From assembly GCA_015067895.1 (NCBI GenBank), contig SVLP01000015.1, positions 1 through 51,582 on the forward strand: a DNA stretch of 51,582 nucleotides, read 5' to 3'. A program made the position numbers and the translations under genes. Source of the stretch: Oscillospiraceae bacterium (GTDB taxonomy: Bacteria > Bacillota_A > Clostridia > Oscillospirales > Oscillospiraceae). A model generated the notes under the pieces. The model was not told the DNA's origin and did not search any database. It saw only the letters and a program-made list of their open reading frames with translations. Shown piece after piece: positions 16,158 through 23,913 of this stretch (the first letter of the stretch is position 1; every line of letters begins with the position of its first letter).

Positions 16158-16943
16158 ATGAAACGTACGATCTGTCTGCTTCTGGCTCTGCTGCTTTGCC
16201 TGTCCCTGGCTCCCGCCGCTTCGGCGGATGTGATCTTCGAGCCCGGGGACAGCTTCTACTGGGATCACCGGGGCGAGTGCCAGTACCACAGCCGCAGCTA
16301 CTACGCCGACGGCCCCGACAATGTGGCGGTGATCTACCGCAGCCCCCTGTCCTCCGCCGTGGTGGAGCGGGTGAAGAACGGTCTGGAGCTGTGGATCAGC
16401 TACATCTGGGAGGATGCCGAGGGCTTCCTCTGGGGCTACAGTGAGAATTATGAGGAAGGCTGGGCCGGCTGGGTGCCCATGGACTATCTGCTGCTCAAAT
16501 ACGATTCTATCTCCTTCCAGGAGGAGTTCGCCGCCCGGATCACCGCCGAGGAGGGCACCCTTCCGTCCGCCGCCGAGGGGCGGTTCCACTTCTGGAGCTA
16601 CCCCGGCAGTGATACGCTCCAGGCCGATATGCCGGTAGAGCCGGACTATCTGCCCGAGTATTACGAAACCTTCACCGACGACGCGGGCCGCAGGTGGGGC
16701 CACATCGGCTACCACATGGGTCTGCGCAATGTCTGGGTCTGCCTGGACGACCCCACGGCGGACTACCGCACCCTCTATGCCGAGCAGGAGCCCCAGCAGG
16801 TGACCCACCCGGTCAAGCAGGAGAACGCGCCCCTGCCCCAGATCAAGCCCCAGGGCATCAGCCTCAACGGCATCCTGGCGGCGGTCTGCGCCGTGTCCAT
16901 CCTCAGCATCGGCTGGCTGTGGATGACCCGGAAGAAAAAGTAA
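16158..16943 (+). CDS. Secreted, C-terminally membrane-anchored protein of unknown function
   Basis: 261 residues. It has a clear signal peptide (cleavage after PAASA, about residue 23), an extracellular domain rich in Tyr/Trp/acidic residues, a Pro/Gln linker (about 205-232) and a C-terminal membrane segment followed by RKKK, giving a type I anchor. Short segments such as EGWAGWVPMDYLLLKY resemble SH3b-like wall-binding strands, a weak resemblance only. GAGGAGG precedes the ATG, 12 bp after the previous gene, so it most likely belongs to the same operon. A cell-envelope role is inferred from topology. Confidence 0.72.
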   Translation: MKRTICLLLALLLCLSLAPAASADVIFEPGDSFYWDHRGECQYHSRSYYADGPDNVAVIYRSPLSSAVVERVKNGLELWISYIWEDAEGFLWGYSENYEEGWAGWVPMDYLLLKYDSISFQEEFAARITAEEGTLPSAAEGRFHFWSYPGSDTLQADMPVEPDYLPEYYETFTDDAGRRWGHIGYHMGLRNVWVCLDDPTADYRTLYAEQEPQQVTHPVKQENAPLPQIKPQGISLNGILAAVCAVSILSIGWLWMTRKKK

Positions 16944-16949
16944 GCACCC

Positions 16950-16986
16950 CTTGCCCCCGCATTTATGAGGGGGGCAAGATTCGTTC
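16950..16986 (+). terminator. Hairpin terminator, related to family D repeats
   Basis: CTTGCCCCC (16950-16958) pairs with GGGGGCAAG (16970-16978), followed by ATTCGTTCT. The stem and loop (GCATTTATGAGG) match the end of the element at 44165-44376 in inverted form, so the terminator may derive from such an element. Confidence 0.65.
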
Positions 16987-17009
16987 TATAACAGAGAGGA
17001 GAAAGAAAT

Positions 17010-17942
17010 ATGGGCATCGTAGTAATCGGCACTTCCTTCGTGGACATCAAGGGCTTCCCGGAGGATCAGTACATCCCCACCGGACGGAACGTGGGCCGGG
17101 TGGAGTACATCCACGGCGGCGTGGCGAGAAACGTGGTGGAGGACATCGCAAATGTGGAGCTGCGCCCCACCTACCTGAGCATCGTAGACGACAGCCCCAT
17201 GGGTCAGGACGTTCTGAAAAAGCTCGTCAAGCACAAGGTCAACTGCGACCACGTGCTGACCCGGCCCGACGGTCTGGGTCTTTGGCTGGCGGTCTTCGAC
17301 AATGACGGCGACGTGGCCGGCTCCATCTCCAAGCGTCCCAACGCCTACCCCCTGGTGGGTCTGTTGGAGCGGGAGGGTGACAGGATCTTCGCCGAGGCCG
17401 ACTCCGTGGTGCTCCAGGTGGATCTGCACAAGGACATCGTCAAGAAGGTCTTCGAGCTGGCGGAGCGGCACCACACCAAGCTCTTCGCCCTGGTCTCCAA
17501 CATGTCCATCGCCGCCGAGCGCCGGGACTTCCTGCAGAAGTTCGACTGCTTCATCTGCAACCAGCTGGAGGCCGGTATGCTCTTCCTGGACGACTATGAG
17601 GGCAAGTCCATCGAGGAGATGGAGCACATCCTGGCGGACAAGGTCGTCCGGGCCAACATTCCCGCCATGGTGGTGACCATGGGCGGCAAGGGCGCGGTCT
17701 ACGCCGACCGGGAAGGCGGCCACGGCTACTGCCCTGCCCGGAACGTCCAGGTCAAGGACACCACCGGCGCGGGCGATGCCTTCTGCGCAGGCGTTTCCAT
17801 CGGCCTGACCTACAGCAAGACCCTGGGCGAGTCCGTCCAGATCGGTACCCTGCTGGCGGCGTCCGTCATCACCAGCTCCGAGAATGTCTGCCCCCGGTTC
17901 CAGCCTGCGGAGCTGGGACTGGACGTGAAAGTTGACAGTTGA
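17010..17942 (+). CDS. PfkB family carbohydrate/nucleoside kinase
   Basis: 310 residues. The fold signatures are IHGGVARNVVEDIANV near residues 34-49 (substrate side) and KDTTGAGDAFCAGV in the C-terminal quarter, with the catalytic Asp in GAGD. The start MGIVVIGTSFVDIKGFP and overall pattern fit the ribokinase/pseudouridine kinase branch rather than KdgK. AGAGAGGAG lies upstream of the ATG. It is followed after 18 bp by a small gene. The substrate cannot be fixed from sequence; pseudouridine or another nucleoside is a reasonable guess, but no PsuG gene is adjacent. Confidence 0.85.
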   Translation: MGIVVIGTSFVDIKGFPEDQYIPTGRNVGRVEYIHGGVARNVVEDIANVELRPTYLSIVDDSPMGQDVLKKLVKHKVNCDHVLTRPDGLGLWLAVFDNDGDVAGSISKRPNAYPLVGLLEREGDRIFAEADSVVLQVDLHKDIVKKVFELAERHHTKLFALVSNMSIAAERRDFLQKFDCFICNQLEAGMLFLDDYEGKSIEEMEHILADKVVRANIPAMVVTMGGKGAVYADREGGHGYCPARNVQVKDTTGAGDAFCAGVSIGLTYSKTLGESVQIGTLLAASVITSSENVCPRFQPAELGLDVKVDS

Positions 17943-17960
17943 CAGTTCGGAGGGATCATT

Positions 17961-18137
17961 GTGGATAACCCTGCAATTTGGCTGGCAGTCGCCGGAGCTG
18001 TGCTCGTGGGCTTGCTGATGTCCAAGCATAACGACAAGAACAAAGGCTTCACGAAGTTCGGCAGATTCATCGGCAGCGAAAAGCTGCTGAAGGATTACGA
18101 CGAGGAGAACAACTTCATCGACAAGTATTCCCGGTGA
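17961..18137 (+). CDS. 58-residue single-span membrane protein
   Basis: It opens with a GTG start behind GGAGGGA and runs 58 codons to a TGA. The protein has one N-terminal hydrophobic segment (IWLAVAGAVLVGLLM, residues 6-20) and then a charged tail rich in Lys/Asp/Glu (KHNDKNKGFTKFGRFIGSEK). The good ribosome site and the placement 18 bp after the PfkB gene support a real gene. No family is recognised. It may be a small membrane-tethered partner, or simply co-transcribed. Confidence 0.6.
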   Translation: MDNPAIWLAVAGAVLVGLLMSKHNDKNKGFTKFGRFIGSEKLLKDYDEENNFIDKYSR

Positions 18138-18171
18138 CCTCAAGCAGAAGAAACAACTCCAAATTACCTCT

Positions 18172-18316
18172 GTCATTGCGAGGCCGCAGGCCGCACCCCA
18201 AGGTGGCCTCTCTTGCCCCTTCGGGGCAATTCACCTTCCGGCAATCTCCTGGTACGTTGTACGAATACGCAGGCAGTTCCAGGAGATTCCCACGTCGCTT
18301 CGCTCCTCGGAATGAC
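18172..18316. repeat. Family B palindromic element, copy B2
   Basis: 145 bp. It begins GTCATTGCGAGGCCGCAGG and ends CTCGGAATGAC, with internal arms GGCAATCTCCTGGTA and CAGGAGATTCCC. It carries the same extra G/C-rich segment (GCCCCTTCGGGGC) as the copy at 12965. Confidence 0.92.
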
Positions 18317-18372
18317 AGTGGCAGCTTTTCGCTGGACTTTCTGTTTTAGAAAAGCAATCGTCGGAGCCAGTC

Positions 18373-18398
18373 GGCGGGGGCGATGCCACCCGCCCTAC
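18373..18398. repeat. Isolated right end of a GTAGGGCGGG-type element
   Basis: GGCGGGGGCGATGCCACC followed by CGCCCTAC is the reverse of the end at 12884. The matching left end is missing, so this looks like a remnant next to copy B2. Confidence 0.7.
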
Positions 18399-18408
18399 AC
18401 AAAAATAC

Positions 18409-18463
18409 GTTGATTCAACTATTGGTTGAGTGGTTTTTCCCCATCCGGTTGAGCCGGTTCAAC
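18409..18463. promoter_or_regulatory. Cluster of GTTGA/TCAAC half-sites upstream of an XRE gene (candidate operator)
   Basis: Five half-sites occur within 55 bp: GTTGA at 18409, TCAAC at 18415, GTTGA at 18425, GTTGA at 18448 and TCAAC at 18459. They form three inverted arrangements with spacers of 1, 5 and 6 bp. A TACAAT -10 box for the downstream gene is at 18497-18502. Confidence 0.5.
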
Positions 18464-18532
18464 TGCTGATCCATTCCTTTTCGGGGCTCTGGATCGTACA
18501 ATGGAGCCATCAAAGGAAAGGAGCGTATCAAT

Positions 18533-19030
18533 ATGGATATGACCATCGGAAAGCGCATCGCCCTTTTGCGCAAAGAGAAGGGCCTGACCCAGGAGGAGCT
18601 GGCCCAGCATATGGGTGTCAGCCCCCAGGCGGTGAGCAAATGGGAAAATGACCAGACCTGCCCGGACATCTCGGCCCTTCCCAAATTGGCCCGGCTGCTG
18701 GGCGTCACCGTGGACGAGCTGCTGGAGGGGAAGGCGGAGCTGCCCGCCGTGCGGGTGCTGCCCCCGGCCGAACGCAAGCCCCTGACGGACATGATGCTGC
18801 GCATCACCGTGGACTCCGCCGACGGCGACCGGGTGCGGGTCAATCTGCCCATCGCCCTGGTGGAGATCGCCCTGGAGATCGGCATGGAGATGCCTCAGAT
18901 CAACGGCACCGATGCCCTGAAGGGCATCGATCTTCATAAGATCCTGGAGCTGGTGCGCCAGGGTCTGGTAGGCAATCTGGTGGAGGTGGACTCCGCCGAC
19001 GGCGACAAGGTTCGCATCTTCGTGGAGTGA
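18533..19030 (+). CDS. XRE-family transcriptional regulator with C-terminal SADGD repeats
   Basis: 165 residues. Residues 4-62 are a canonical HTH_3 domain (GKRIALLRKEKGLTQEELA, then VSPQAVSKWENDQTCPDI, ending VTVDELLEGK). After a Pro-rich linker, two copies of a short beta-type motif (SADGD at 95-99 and 154-158, each followed by V-x-V/I) flank a helical segment. A similar motif occurs in the next protein. AAAGGAG lies upstream. The gene is followed after 4 bp by 19035-19280, so the two form an operon. Autoregulation through the half-site cluster at 18409-18463 is plausible. Target genes unknown. Confidence 0.85.
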   Translation: MDMTIGKRIALLRKEKGLTQEELAQHMGVSPQAVSKWENDQTCPDISALPKLARLLGVTVDELLEGKAELPAVRVLPPAERKPLTDMMLRITVDSADGDRVRVNLPIALVEIALEIGMEMPQINGTDALKGIDLHKILELVRQGLVGNLVEVDSADGDKVRIFVE

Positions 19031-19034
19031 CGCC

Positions 19035-19280
19035 ATGATCGTCCGCATCAAGTCCAAGGACGGGCCGAATCTGTTCATCCCCTTCCCCCTGGGGCTCATC
19101 TGCAACCGCTTCACCGCCGGGATCGCCGCCAGAGCCGCCGCCGAGGGCGGCGTGACCGTGACACCGGAGCAGCTGAAAAAGCTTTTCCGGGTTCTCCGGG
19201 ACTGCAAACGCCGCTTCCCCGGCTGGGTCATCGCCGAGGTGCACAGCGCCGACGGGGATGAGGTGTATGTCAAACTATAA
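19035..19280 (+). CDS. Small protein of unknown function sharing the SADGD motif with its neighbour
   Basis: 81 residues. The N-terminus VRIKSKDGPNLFIPFPLGLI and the C-terminus VHSADGDEVYVKL mirror strand motifs in the adjacent XRE regulator (LRITVDSADGDRVRVNLP), suggesting a shared repeat domain. The middle is helical and basic (LKKLFRVLRDCKRRF). It begins 4 bp after the regulator's stop codon, so translation is probably coupled. It may be a co-regulator or sensor partner, which is inference. Confidence 0.68.
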   Translation: MIVRIKSKDGPNLFIPFPLGLICNRFTAGIAARAAAEGGVTVTPEQLKKLFRVLRDCKRRFPGWVIAEVHSADGDEVYVKL

Positions 19281-19286
19281 AAGAGC

Positions 19287-19573
19287 TGTAAAGAAACGCA
19301 TAGGTATCCAAACAACATACAGCAGCAGTGACACACGATCAAGTGGGACACTGCTGCTGTTTTCCATGCTGGATCAATCGGATCAGGTGACCGCATCCAT
19401 GTCATCGCGAGCCCGTAAGGGCGTGGCGATCTCCTGGGACGATGTGCAAATATCAGACGCGGTACCAGGAGATTGCCGCGTCGCTTCGCTCCTCGCAATG
19501 ACAGCGGCAGACGGCAGATGGTTCTTCTGATTGACTCATGTATAACCCGAAGCTTTATTCAGGTTTCTTTACA
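19287..19573. mobile_element. Family C MITE-like element, copy C1
   Basis: 287 bp bounded by TGTAAAGAAAC (19287-19297) and its inverse GTTTCTTTACA (19563-19573). Inside are a CAGCAGCAGTG/CACTGCTGCTG hairpin (19320-19359) and a family B module (19401-19502). Copy C2 at 35337-35626 is the same element in the opposite orientation. The right terminal repeat supplies the stop codon of the ABC ATPase gene. No transposase is present and no target duplication is evident. Confidence 0.9.
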
Positions 19574-20309
19574 AACGGGTCTGCGTACAGACATACTGGG
19601 CGCCTTCCGGGGTCTCGAAGCGGAGGACGCGGACGCCGAAGGTCTCTTCCAGAATGCCGGTCGCCATGATCTCGTCCGGTGTGCCCACGGCCAGGAGCCG
19701 CCCGGCATCCATGACGGCGACCCGGTCGGCGCAGCGCAGGGCCAATGGCAGGTCGTGGAGCACCAGCGCCACCGCCTTTCCCTCCCCTGCCAGCTCCCGG
19801 CACAGCTCCACGAGACGGAGCTGATGGCCAATGTCGAGGAAGGAGGTTGGCTCGTCCAGGAGGATAGTCGGCGCATCCTGGGCCAGGGCCATGGCAAGAT
19901 AAACCTTCTGCCGGGTACCACCGGAGAGCTCCGCCAGCGGGGTGTAGGCGTGTTCCAAAACGCCCAGCCGGGCCATGGCGGCCTTTGCGACGGCATAGTC
20001 CTCCTCCCGGTACCGCCGGGGCCAGCCCAGCCAGGGAAACCGGCCGTGGAGCACCAGCCGTCCCGCCGTCATCTCCGGCAACCGCCTGTACTGGGGCAGA
20101 TAGGCGATGTGCTGTGCCCTCGGTGCTTCTGTCTGGATTTCACCGGAGACAAGGGGGATCAGGCCCGCCGCGGCCTTCAGAAGGGTGCTCTTGCCGCAGC
20201 CGTTGGGGCCCACGACGGCGGTGACCGTTCCCATGGGGAACGTCAGGGAAATGTCGTGCAAGACCGTTTTTTCGCCGTATCCGGCGGTCAGATGCTGGAT
20301 CTCAACCAT
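19569..20309 (-). CDS. ABC transporter ATP-binding protein, FecE/BtuD type (iron-siderophore or cobalamin)
   Basis: 246 residues. Walker A is GPNGCGKST (34-42), the signature motif is LSGGTRQKVYLA, and Walker B is ILLDEPTSFLDIG, followed by the H-loop in VLHDLPLA. The sequence class is that of importers of siderophores, haem or cobalamin. The gene starts 8 bp inside the end of the permease gene. Its last codons and stop lie in the terminal repeat of element C1, so the C-terminus may have been altered by that insertion (the tail reads VCTQTRL). It is the third gene of the operon. Confidence 0.88.
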   Translation of the reverse strand: MVEIQHLTAGYGEKTVLHDISLTFPMGTVTAVVGPNGCGKSTLLKAAAGLIPLVSGEIQTEAPRAQHIAYLPQYRRLPEMTAGRLVLHGRFPWLGWPRRYREEDYAVAKAAMARLGVLEHAYTPLAELSGGTRQKVYLAMALAQDAPTILLDEPTSFLDIGHQLRLVELCRELAGEGKAVALVLHDLPLALRCADRVAVMDAGRLLAVGTPDEIMATGILEETFGVRVLRFETPEGAQYVCTQTRL

Positions 20310-21264
20310 CGCTCCGCCCTCCCCGCTTCGACAGGATATACAGGAAGAAGGGCCCGCCCAGTGCAGACAGCAAAATGCCCACCGGCAGCTCCTGGGGCCG
20401 GAAGAGGAGCCGCGCCATCAGATCGCAGACCGTCACGAAGGCCCCGCCCCAAAGGGCGCACAGGGGCAGCAGCCGCCGACACTCGTTCCCCGCGAACCGG
20501 CGCACGGCATGGGGCACGATCAATCCCACGAAGCCCAGCAGTCCCGCAAAGCTCACCGCCGCGCCGCAGAGAAGTGCGGCAAGGGCCAGGAAAAGGGTGC
20601 GCATCCGGGCTGCGTTCATGCCCAGACTTCTGGCGGTGTCCTCCCCCAGGGACAAAATTTCCAATTCGTTGTGCAGGGCGAAGACCGCGCCGAGTGCCAG
20701 CACGATCAGCACTCCCGCCGGGATCAGCCTTGCGGACACCACGCCGCCGAAGCCGCCTACCCGGAAATCGCTGCTCAGGACAGCGGCATCGGGGACGAGA
20801 TTCGTCACCGCGTCGCTGACAGCTCCCAAAAAGGCGTTCACCGCCACGCCCGCCAGAATGACGGTGGTGCGGGACGCGCCCACCATTTTCGCCGCAAGGG
20901 ACACCAGCAGCACCGCCGCGAAGGCTCCGCCGAAGGCCGCCCCCGCGATGATCCACCCGGAAACGGCACCAAAGGCACAGCAGACCGTCACCGCCAGACC
21001 CGCGCCCGCGTTGACGCCGATGATGTTGGGGGATGCCAGAGGGTTGGCCAGCACGTTCTGGATCACGCAGCCCGCCGCGCTCAGGGCCGCTCCCGCCAGC
21101 AGACAGGCCATCGTCCGGGGAAACCGGGCGTACCAGAAGATGCGTCCCGCCACGGTGCCTGTGCCGGATAGAAGCTCCAGGGGGGACAGCATGGCCGCGC
21201 CCAGAAACAGGCTGGCCGCCGCCGCCAAAATGCAGGCCAGGGCCGCAAATCGTTTTGTTTTCAC
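20302..21264 (-). CDS. FecCD-family ABC transporter permease
   Basis: 320 residues, hydrophobic, with about nine to ten membrane segments. FecCD signatures include the N-terminal RFPRTMACLLAGAALSAAGCVIQNVLANPLASPNIIG block, split here across short conserved pieces (RFPRTMACLLAGAALS; NPLASPNIIGVNAGAG), and the later GLLGFVGLIVPHAVR that contacts the ATPase. It overlaps the binding-protein gene by 4 bp (ATGA) and the ATPase gene by 8 bp. Only one permease gene is present, so a homodimer is expected. The substrate, an iron chelate or corrinoid, is not resolved. Confidence 0.9.
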   Translation of the reverse strand: MKTKRFAALACILAAAASLFLGAAMLSPLELLSGTGTVAGRIFWYARFPRTMACLLAGAALSAAGCVIQNVLANPLASPNIIGVNAGAGLAVTVCCAFGAVSGWIIAGAAFGGAFAAVLLVSLAAKMVGASRTTVILAGVAVNAFLGAVSDAVTNLVPDAAVLSSDFRVGGFGGVVSARLIPAGVLIVLALGAVFALHNELEILSLGEDTARSLGMNAARMRTLFLALAALLCGAAVSFAGLLGFVGLIVPHAVRRFAGNECRRLLPLCALWGGAFVTVCDLMARLLFRPQELPVGILLSALGGPFFLYILSKRGGRSDG

Positions 21265-22172
21265 CGCAGAAGCTCCTCCAGTGCCAGATAAGCCTCGCCC
21301 CAGCGGGCGTTGGGCTTCATATTGTAGAGGGTCTTGTCCAGATGGAAGACCCGGCCCTCCTGCACCGCCGTCAGGGATGCCCAGGCGGGATTCTCCGCGA
21401 AGAAGCGGTCGATGTTCTCCTGAGTCCCGGCGGTGTCGTCACCCAGCTGAACGAAGAAGATGAAGTCGGGGTCTTCGAGCATGATTTGCTCGATGCTCAG
21501 CGTTTCCAGAAGGGTCTTGTCGGAATCGGCGATGTTGACACAGCCGAGGGCCGCCAGCATTTCACCAAGCACACTTCCATGGGAGTTCTTCGCCCGGATG
21601 CTGGAGGCCGAGGCCCGGAGATACAGAACCTTCGGATTCGTTCCTCTGGTTTTCGATTTCTCCACAGCTTCGTCGATCTGGCTTTGGACATCCAGACCGT
21701 TTTTCTGGTAGAGATCCGTTCTTCCGGTGATATCGGTGCAGATTTTGAGCATCCTGAGATAGTCGTCAAAGTCCGACACATCAAAATAGGCCGTGGGGAT
21801 CCCCGCCGATTCCAGGGTGTCCATCCACTGGACATCCACATCGGTATTCGCAGACGCGATGACGAAGTCCGGCTCGGCGGCGAAGAGGGCCTCCAGGCTC
21901 AGTTCCTTGGTGTGGCCCAGATTCACTGCATCACCCGGCAGGGGCAGGTCAAAATCCTCCCAGGCGTCATCGGCGGCGGCGATGACCTCTCCCCCCGCCA
22001 GATACCACACATCGGCGAAGCTGCCCAGCAGACAGGCCACCCGCTTTGGATGATCCACCGTCACCTGACGGCCCAGATCGTCGGTGAAGGTATCGCCCAC
22101 CTGGGACTCCACCGCCGGGACGCACCCGGCAAGCAGGGTGCATACCATTAAAATCAAAATCAATCGTTTCAT
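21261..22172 (-). CDS. ABC transporter substrate-binding lipoprotein (iron-siderophore/cobalamin type)
   Basis: 303 residues. The signal peptide ends in the lipobox LLAGC, so the mature protein is lipid-anchored outside the membrane. The fold resembles class III (FhuD/BtuF) binding proteins: TFTDDLGRQVTVDHPKRV at the start, then EALFAAEPDFVIAS and a long central helix before the second lobe (GCVNIADSDKTLLETLSIEQI). It is the first gene of the three-gene importer operon. Downstream overlaps of 4 and 8 bp suggest tight co-translation. A structured leader and consensus promoter lie upstream. Confidence 0.88.
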   Translation of the reverse strand: MKRLILILMVCTLLAGCVPAVESQVGDTFTDDLGRQVTVDHPKRVACLLGSFADVWYLAGGEVIAAADDAWEDFDLPLPGDAVNLGHTKELSLEALFAAEPDFVIASANTDVDVQWMDTLESAGIPTAYFDVSDFDDYLRMLKICTDITGRTDLYQKNGLDVQSQIDEAVEKSKTRGTNPKVLYLRASASSIRAKNSHGSVLGEMLAALGCVNIADSDKTLLETLSIEQIMLEDPDFIFFVQLGDDTAGTQENIDRFFAENPAWASLTAVQEGRVFHLDKTLYNMKPNARWGEAYLALEELLR

Positions 22173-22193
22173 GTTGTCCTCCCAAACAAAAAA

Positions 22194-22273
22194 TACCGAA
22201 CTCCGGCGAAAGGGCGCACCTTCCCCAGACTCGGGAAGGAATGCTTTTAAGGCCTTTCACACGTGGTTCGGTA
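22194..22273 (-). promoter_or_regulatory. Structured 5' leader of the importer operon (possible unassigned riboswitch or attenuator)
   Basis: On the minus strand, TACCGAAC (22273-22266) pairs perfectly with GTTCGGTA (22201-22194) to close an approximately 80-base domain. Inside, CCTTCCC/GGGAAGG arms (22239-22233/22225-22219) form a second hairpin. The closing stem is followed directly by a T6 run, as in a regulated terminator. The ATG lies 22 bases further on. It does not match the cobalamin riboswitch boxes I know. Confidence 0.55.
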
Positions 22274-22293
22274 CGGCAGATTCCATTGGGGCA

Positions 22294-22322
22294 ATTATAG
22301 CACAGCCGACAGTCCCTGTCAA
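22294..22322 (-). promoter_or_regulatory. Perfect consensus sigma-A promoter of the importer operon
   Basis: Minus strand: TTGACA (22322-22317), 17-bp spacer, TATAAT (22299-22294). Transcription would start near 22287, giving a leader of about 115 bases that contains the structure at 22194-22273. Confidence 0.9.
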
Positions 22323-22419
22323 TTTCCCTCCGAAGAAACGACCCCACGCGATCACGTCACGATCACCGCCGCAGTGGGAACCGTTTGCCCGACGGGGCTC
22401 CCGTTGGATACAAAAAAAC

Positions 22420-22447
22420 TTGCATTTTTGATTTGTGGGGTTATAAT
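22420..22447 (+). promoter_or_regulatory. Promoter of the first M18 aminopeptidase gene
   Basis: TTGCAT (22420-22425), 16-bp spacer, TATAAT (22442-22447), 36 bp before the start codon. Confidence 0.78.
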
Positions 22448-22483
22448 AGAGCAAGAACCGAAAAGCAAAGGAGAACCCCTATT

Positions 22484-23869
22484 ATGACCACTGAAGAACT
22501 CAGAGAAGCCCTGCTGGCCGCACCCAAGAATGGCTACGCCCGTCTCACCGCCGAAGAGCGGGCTGAGATGGAGGCCCACTGCAAGGGCTACGCCGCATAT
22601 ATCGACGCCTGCAAGACCGAGCGGGAGGCCGTTGCCTGGTCTGTCGAGCAGCTGAAAAACCATGGATTCATCGAGCTGGAGCCCGGCATGGCGCTGAAGC
22701 CCGGCGACAAGGTCTACCGCAGCAACCGGGGCAAGGCCCTGATGATGGCCGTCATTGGTACCGAGAGCCTGAACGACGGTGCCCGGATCTGCGTGGCCCA
22801 CATCGACTCCCCCCGCCTGGACATCAAGCCCAATCCCCTGTACGAGGATTCCGGCATGGCCTTCCTGAAGACCCATTACTACGGCGGCGTCAAGAAGTAC
22901 CAGTGGGTCACCGTGCCCCTGGCGCTCCACGGTGTCATCTGCCGCAAGGACGGCACCTGCGTCAATGTGACCATCGGCGAGGACGAGTCCGATCCCATCC
23001 TGATGATTACCGACCTGCTGCCCCACCTGGCCGCCGATCAGATGCAGAAGACCGCAGCCACCGCCATCACCGGCGAGCAGCTGAACGTGCTGCTGGGCTC
23101 CGAGCCCCTGGAGGGTGAGGGCAGCGACCTGGTCAAGCTGCACGTGATGAAGCTGCTGAACGAGAAGTACGGTGTCATCGAGGAGGACTTCCTCTCCGCC
23201 GAGCTGACCGTCGTCCCCGCCATGAAGTGCCGGGAAGTGGGTCTCGACCGCTCCCTGCTGGCCGCCTACGGCCACGACGACCGGGTCTGCGCCTACAACG
23301 AGATCGTGCCCCTGCTGACCATGGACACCCCGAAGCACACCGCCGTCTGCCTGCTGGCGGACAAGGAGGAGATCGGCTCCGTCGGCATCAGCGGTATGCA
23401 CTCCTTCGCCTTTGAGACCTTCATGCACGACCTGTGCCACGCCACCAAGGCAAGCATGTACCGCTGCTTCGAGAATTCCTTCTGCCTGAGCGCGGACGTT
23501 TCCAACGCCTTCGACCCCAACTTCCCCGAGACCGCCGACAAGCGCAACAACGCCGCGGTGAACATGGGCGTTTCCATCTTCAAGTACACCGGCTCCAAGG
23601 GCAAGGGCGGCGCCAACGACGCCTCCGCCGAGGCCATGGGCCACATCCGCCGGATCCTGGACAACGCAGGCGTCATCTGGCAGGTGGGCACCCTGGGCAA
23701 GGTCGACCAGGGCGGCGGCGGCACCGTGGCCGCCATCATGGGCAACCGCAACATCGTCACCGTGGACGCAGGCGTCCCCGTGCTGAGCATGCATGCCCCC
23801 CTGGAGCTCATCAGCAAGCTCGACTGCTACATGTCCATGCGGGCCTGTAAGGCAGTTTATGAGGATTGA
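22484..23869 (+). CDS. M18 family aminopeptidase (aminopeptidase I type, ApeA-like)
   Basis: 461 residues from the ATG at 22484 behind AAAGGAGA. M18 enzymes are dodecameric, cytoplasmic, di-zinc aminopeptidases. Metal and catalytic motifs are AHIDSPRLD (first His/Asp), LADKEEIGSVG (the Glu pair), and the C-terminal MHAPLEL with the last histidine. Length and the SPRLDIKPNPLYE segment match the longer clostridial type rather than the shorter one encoded at 27618. It is a single gene with its own promoter and terminator. It probably finishes peptide breakdown together with PepF. Confidence 0.92.
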   Translation: MTTEELREALLAAPKNGYARLTAEERAEMEAHCKGYAAYIDACKTEREAVAWSVEQLKNHGFIELEPGMALKPGDKVYRSNRGKALMMAVIGTESLNDGARICVAHIDSPRLDIKPNPLYEDSGMAFLKTHYYGGVKKYQWVTVPLALHGVICRKDGTCVNVTIGEDESDPILMITDLLPHLAADQMQKTAATAITGEQLNVLLGSEPLEGEGSDLVKLHVMKLLNEKYGVIEEDFLSAELTVVPAMKCREVGLDRSLLAAYGHDDRVCAYNEIVPLLTMDTPKHTAVCLLADKEEIGSVGISGMHSFAFETFMHDLCHATKASMYRCFENSFCLSADVSNAFDPNFPETADKRNNAAVNMGVSIFKYTGSKGKGGANDASAEAMGHIRRILDNAGVIWQVGTLGKVDQGGGGTVAAIMGNRNIVTVDAGVPVLSMHAPLELISKLDCYMSMRACKAVYED

Positions 23870-23881
23870 TCGATAAAACCA

Positions 23882-23913
23882 AGAGCCGCCCGTCCGGGCG
23901 GCTCTCAATTTTT
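23882..23913 (+). terminator. Terminator of the first M18 gene
   Basis: AGAGCCGCCCG (23882-23892), TC loop, CGGGCGGCTCT (23895-23905), followed by CAATTTTT. It may act on both strands, as the next gene converges. Confidence 0.9.

Noticed and set aside
19569..22172. Complete assignment of the importer to iron or cobalamin
   Set aside because: The sequence class fits both and no biosynthetic or reductase neighbour decides.
22194..22273. Cobalamin riboswitch before the FecCD-type importer
   Set aside because: The conserved cobalamin core boxes were not found and the domain is shorter than that class.
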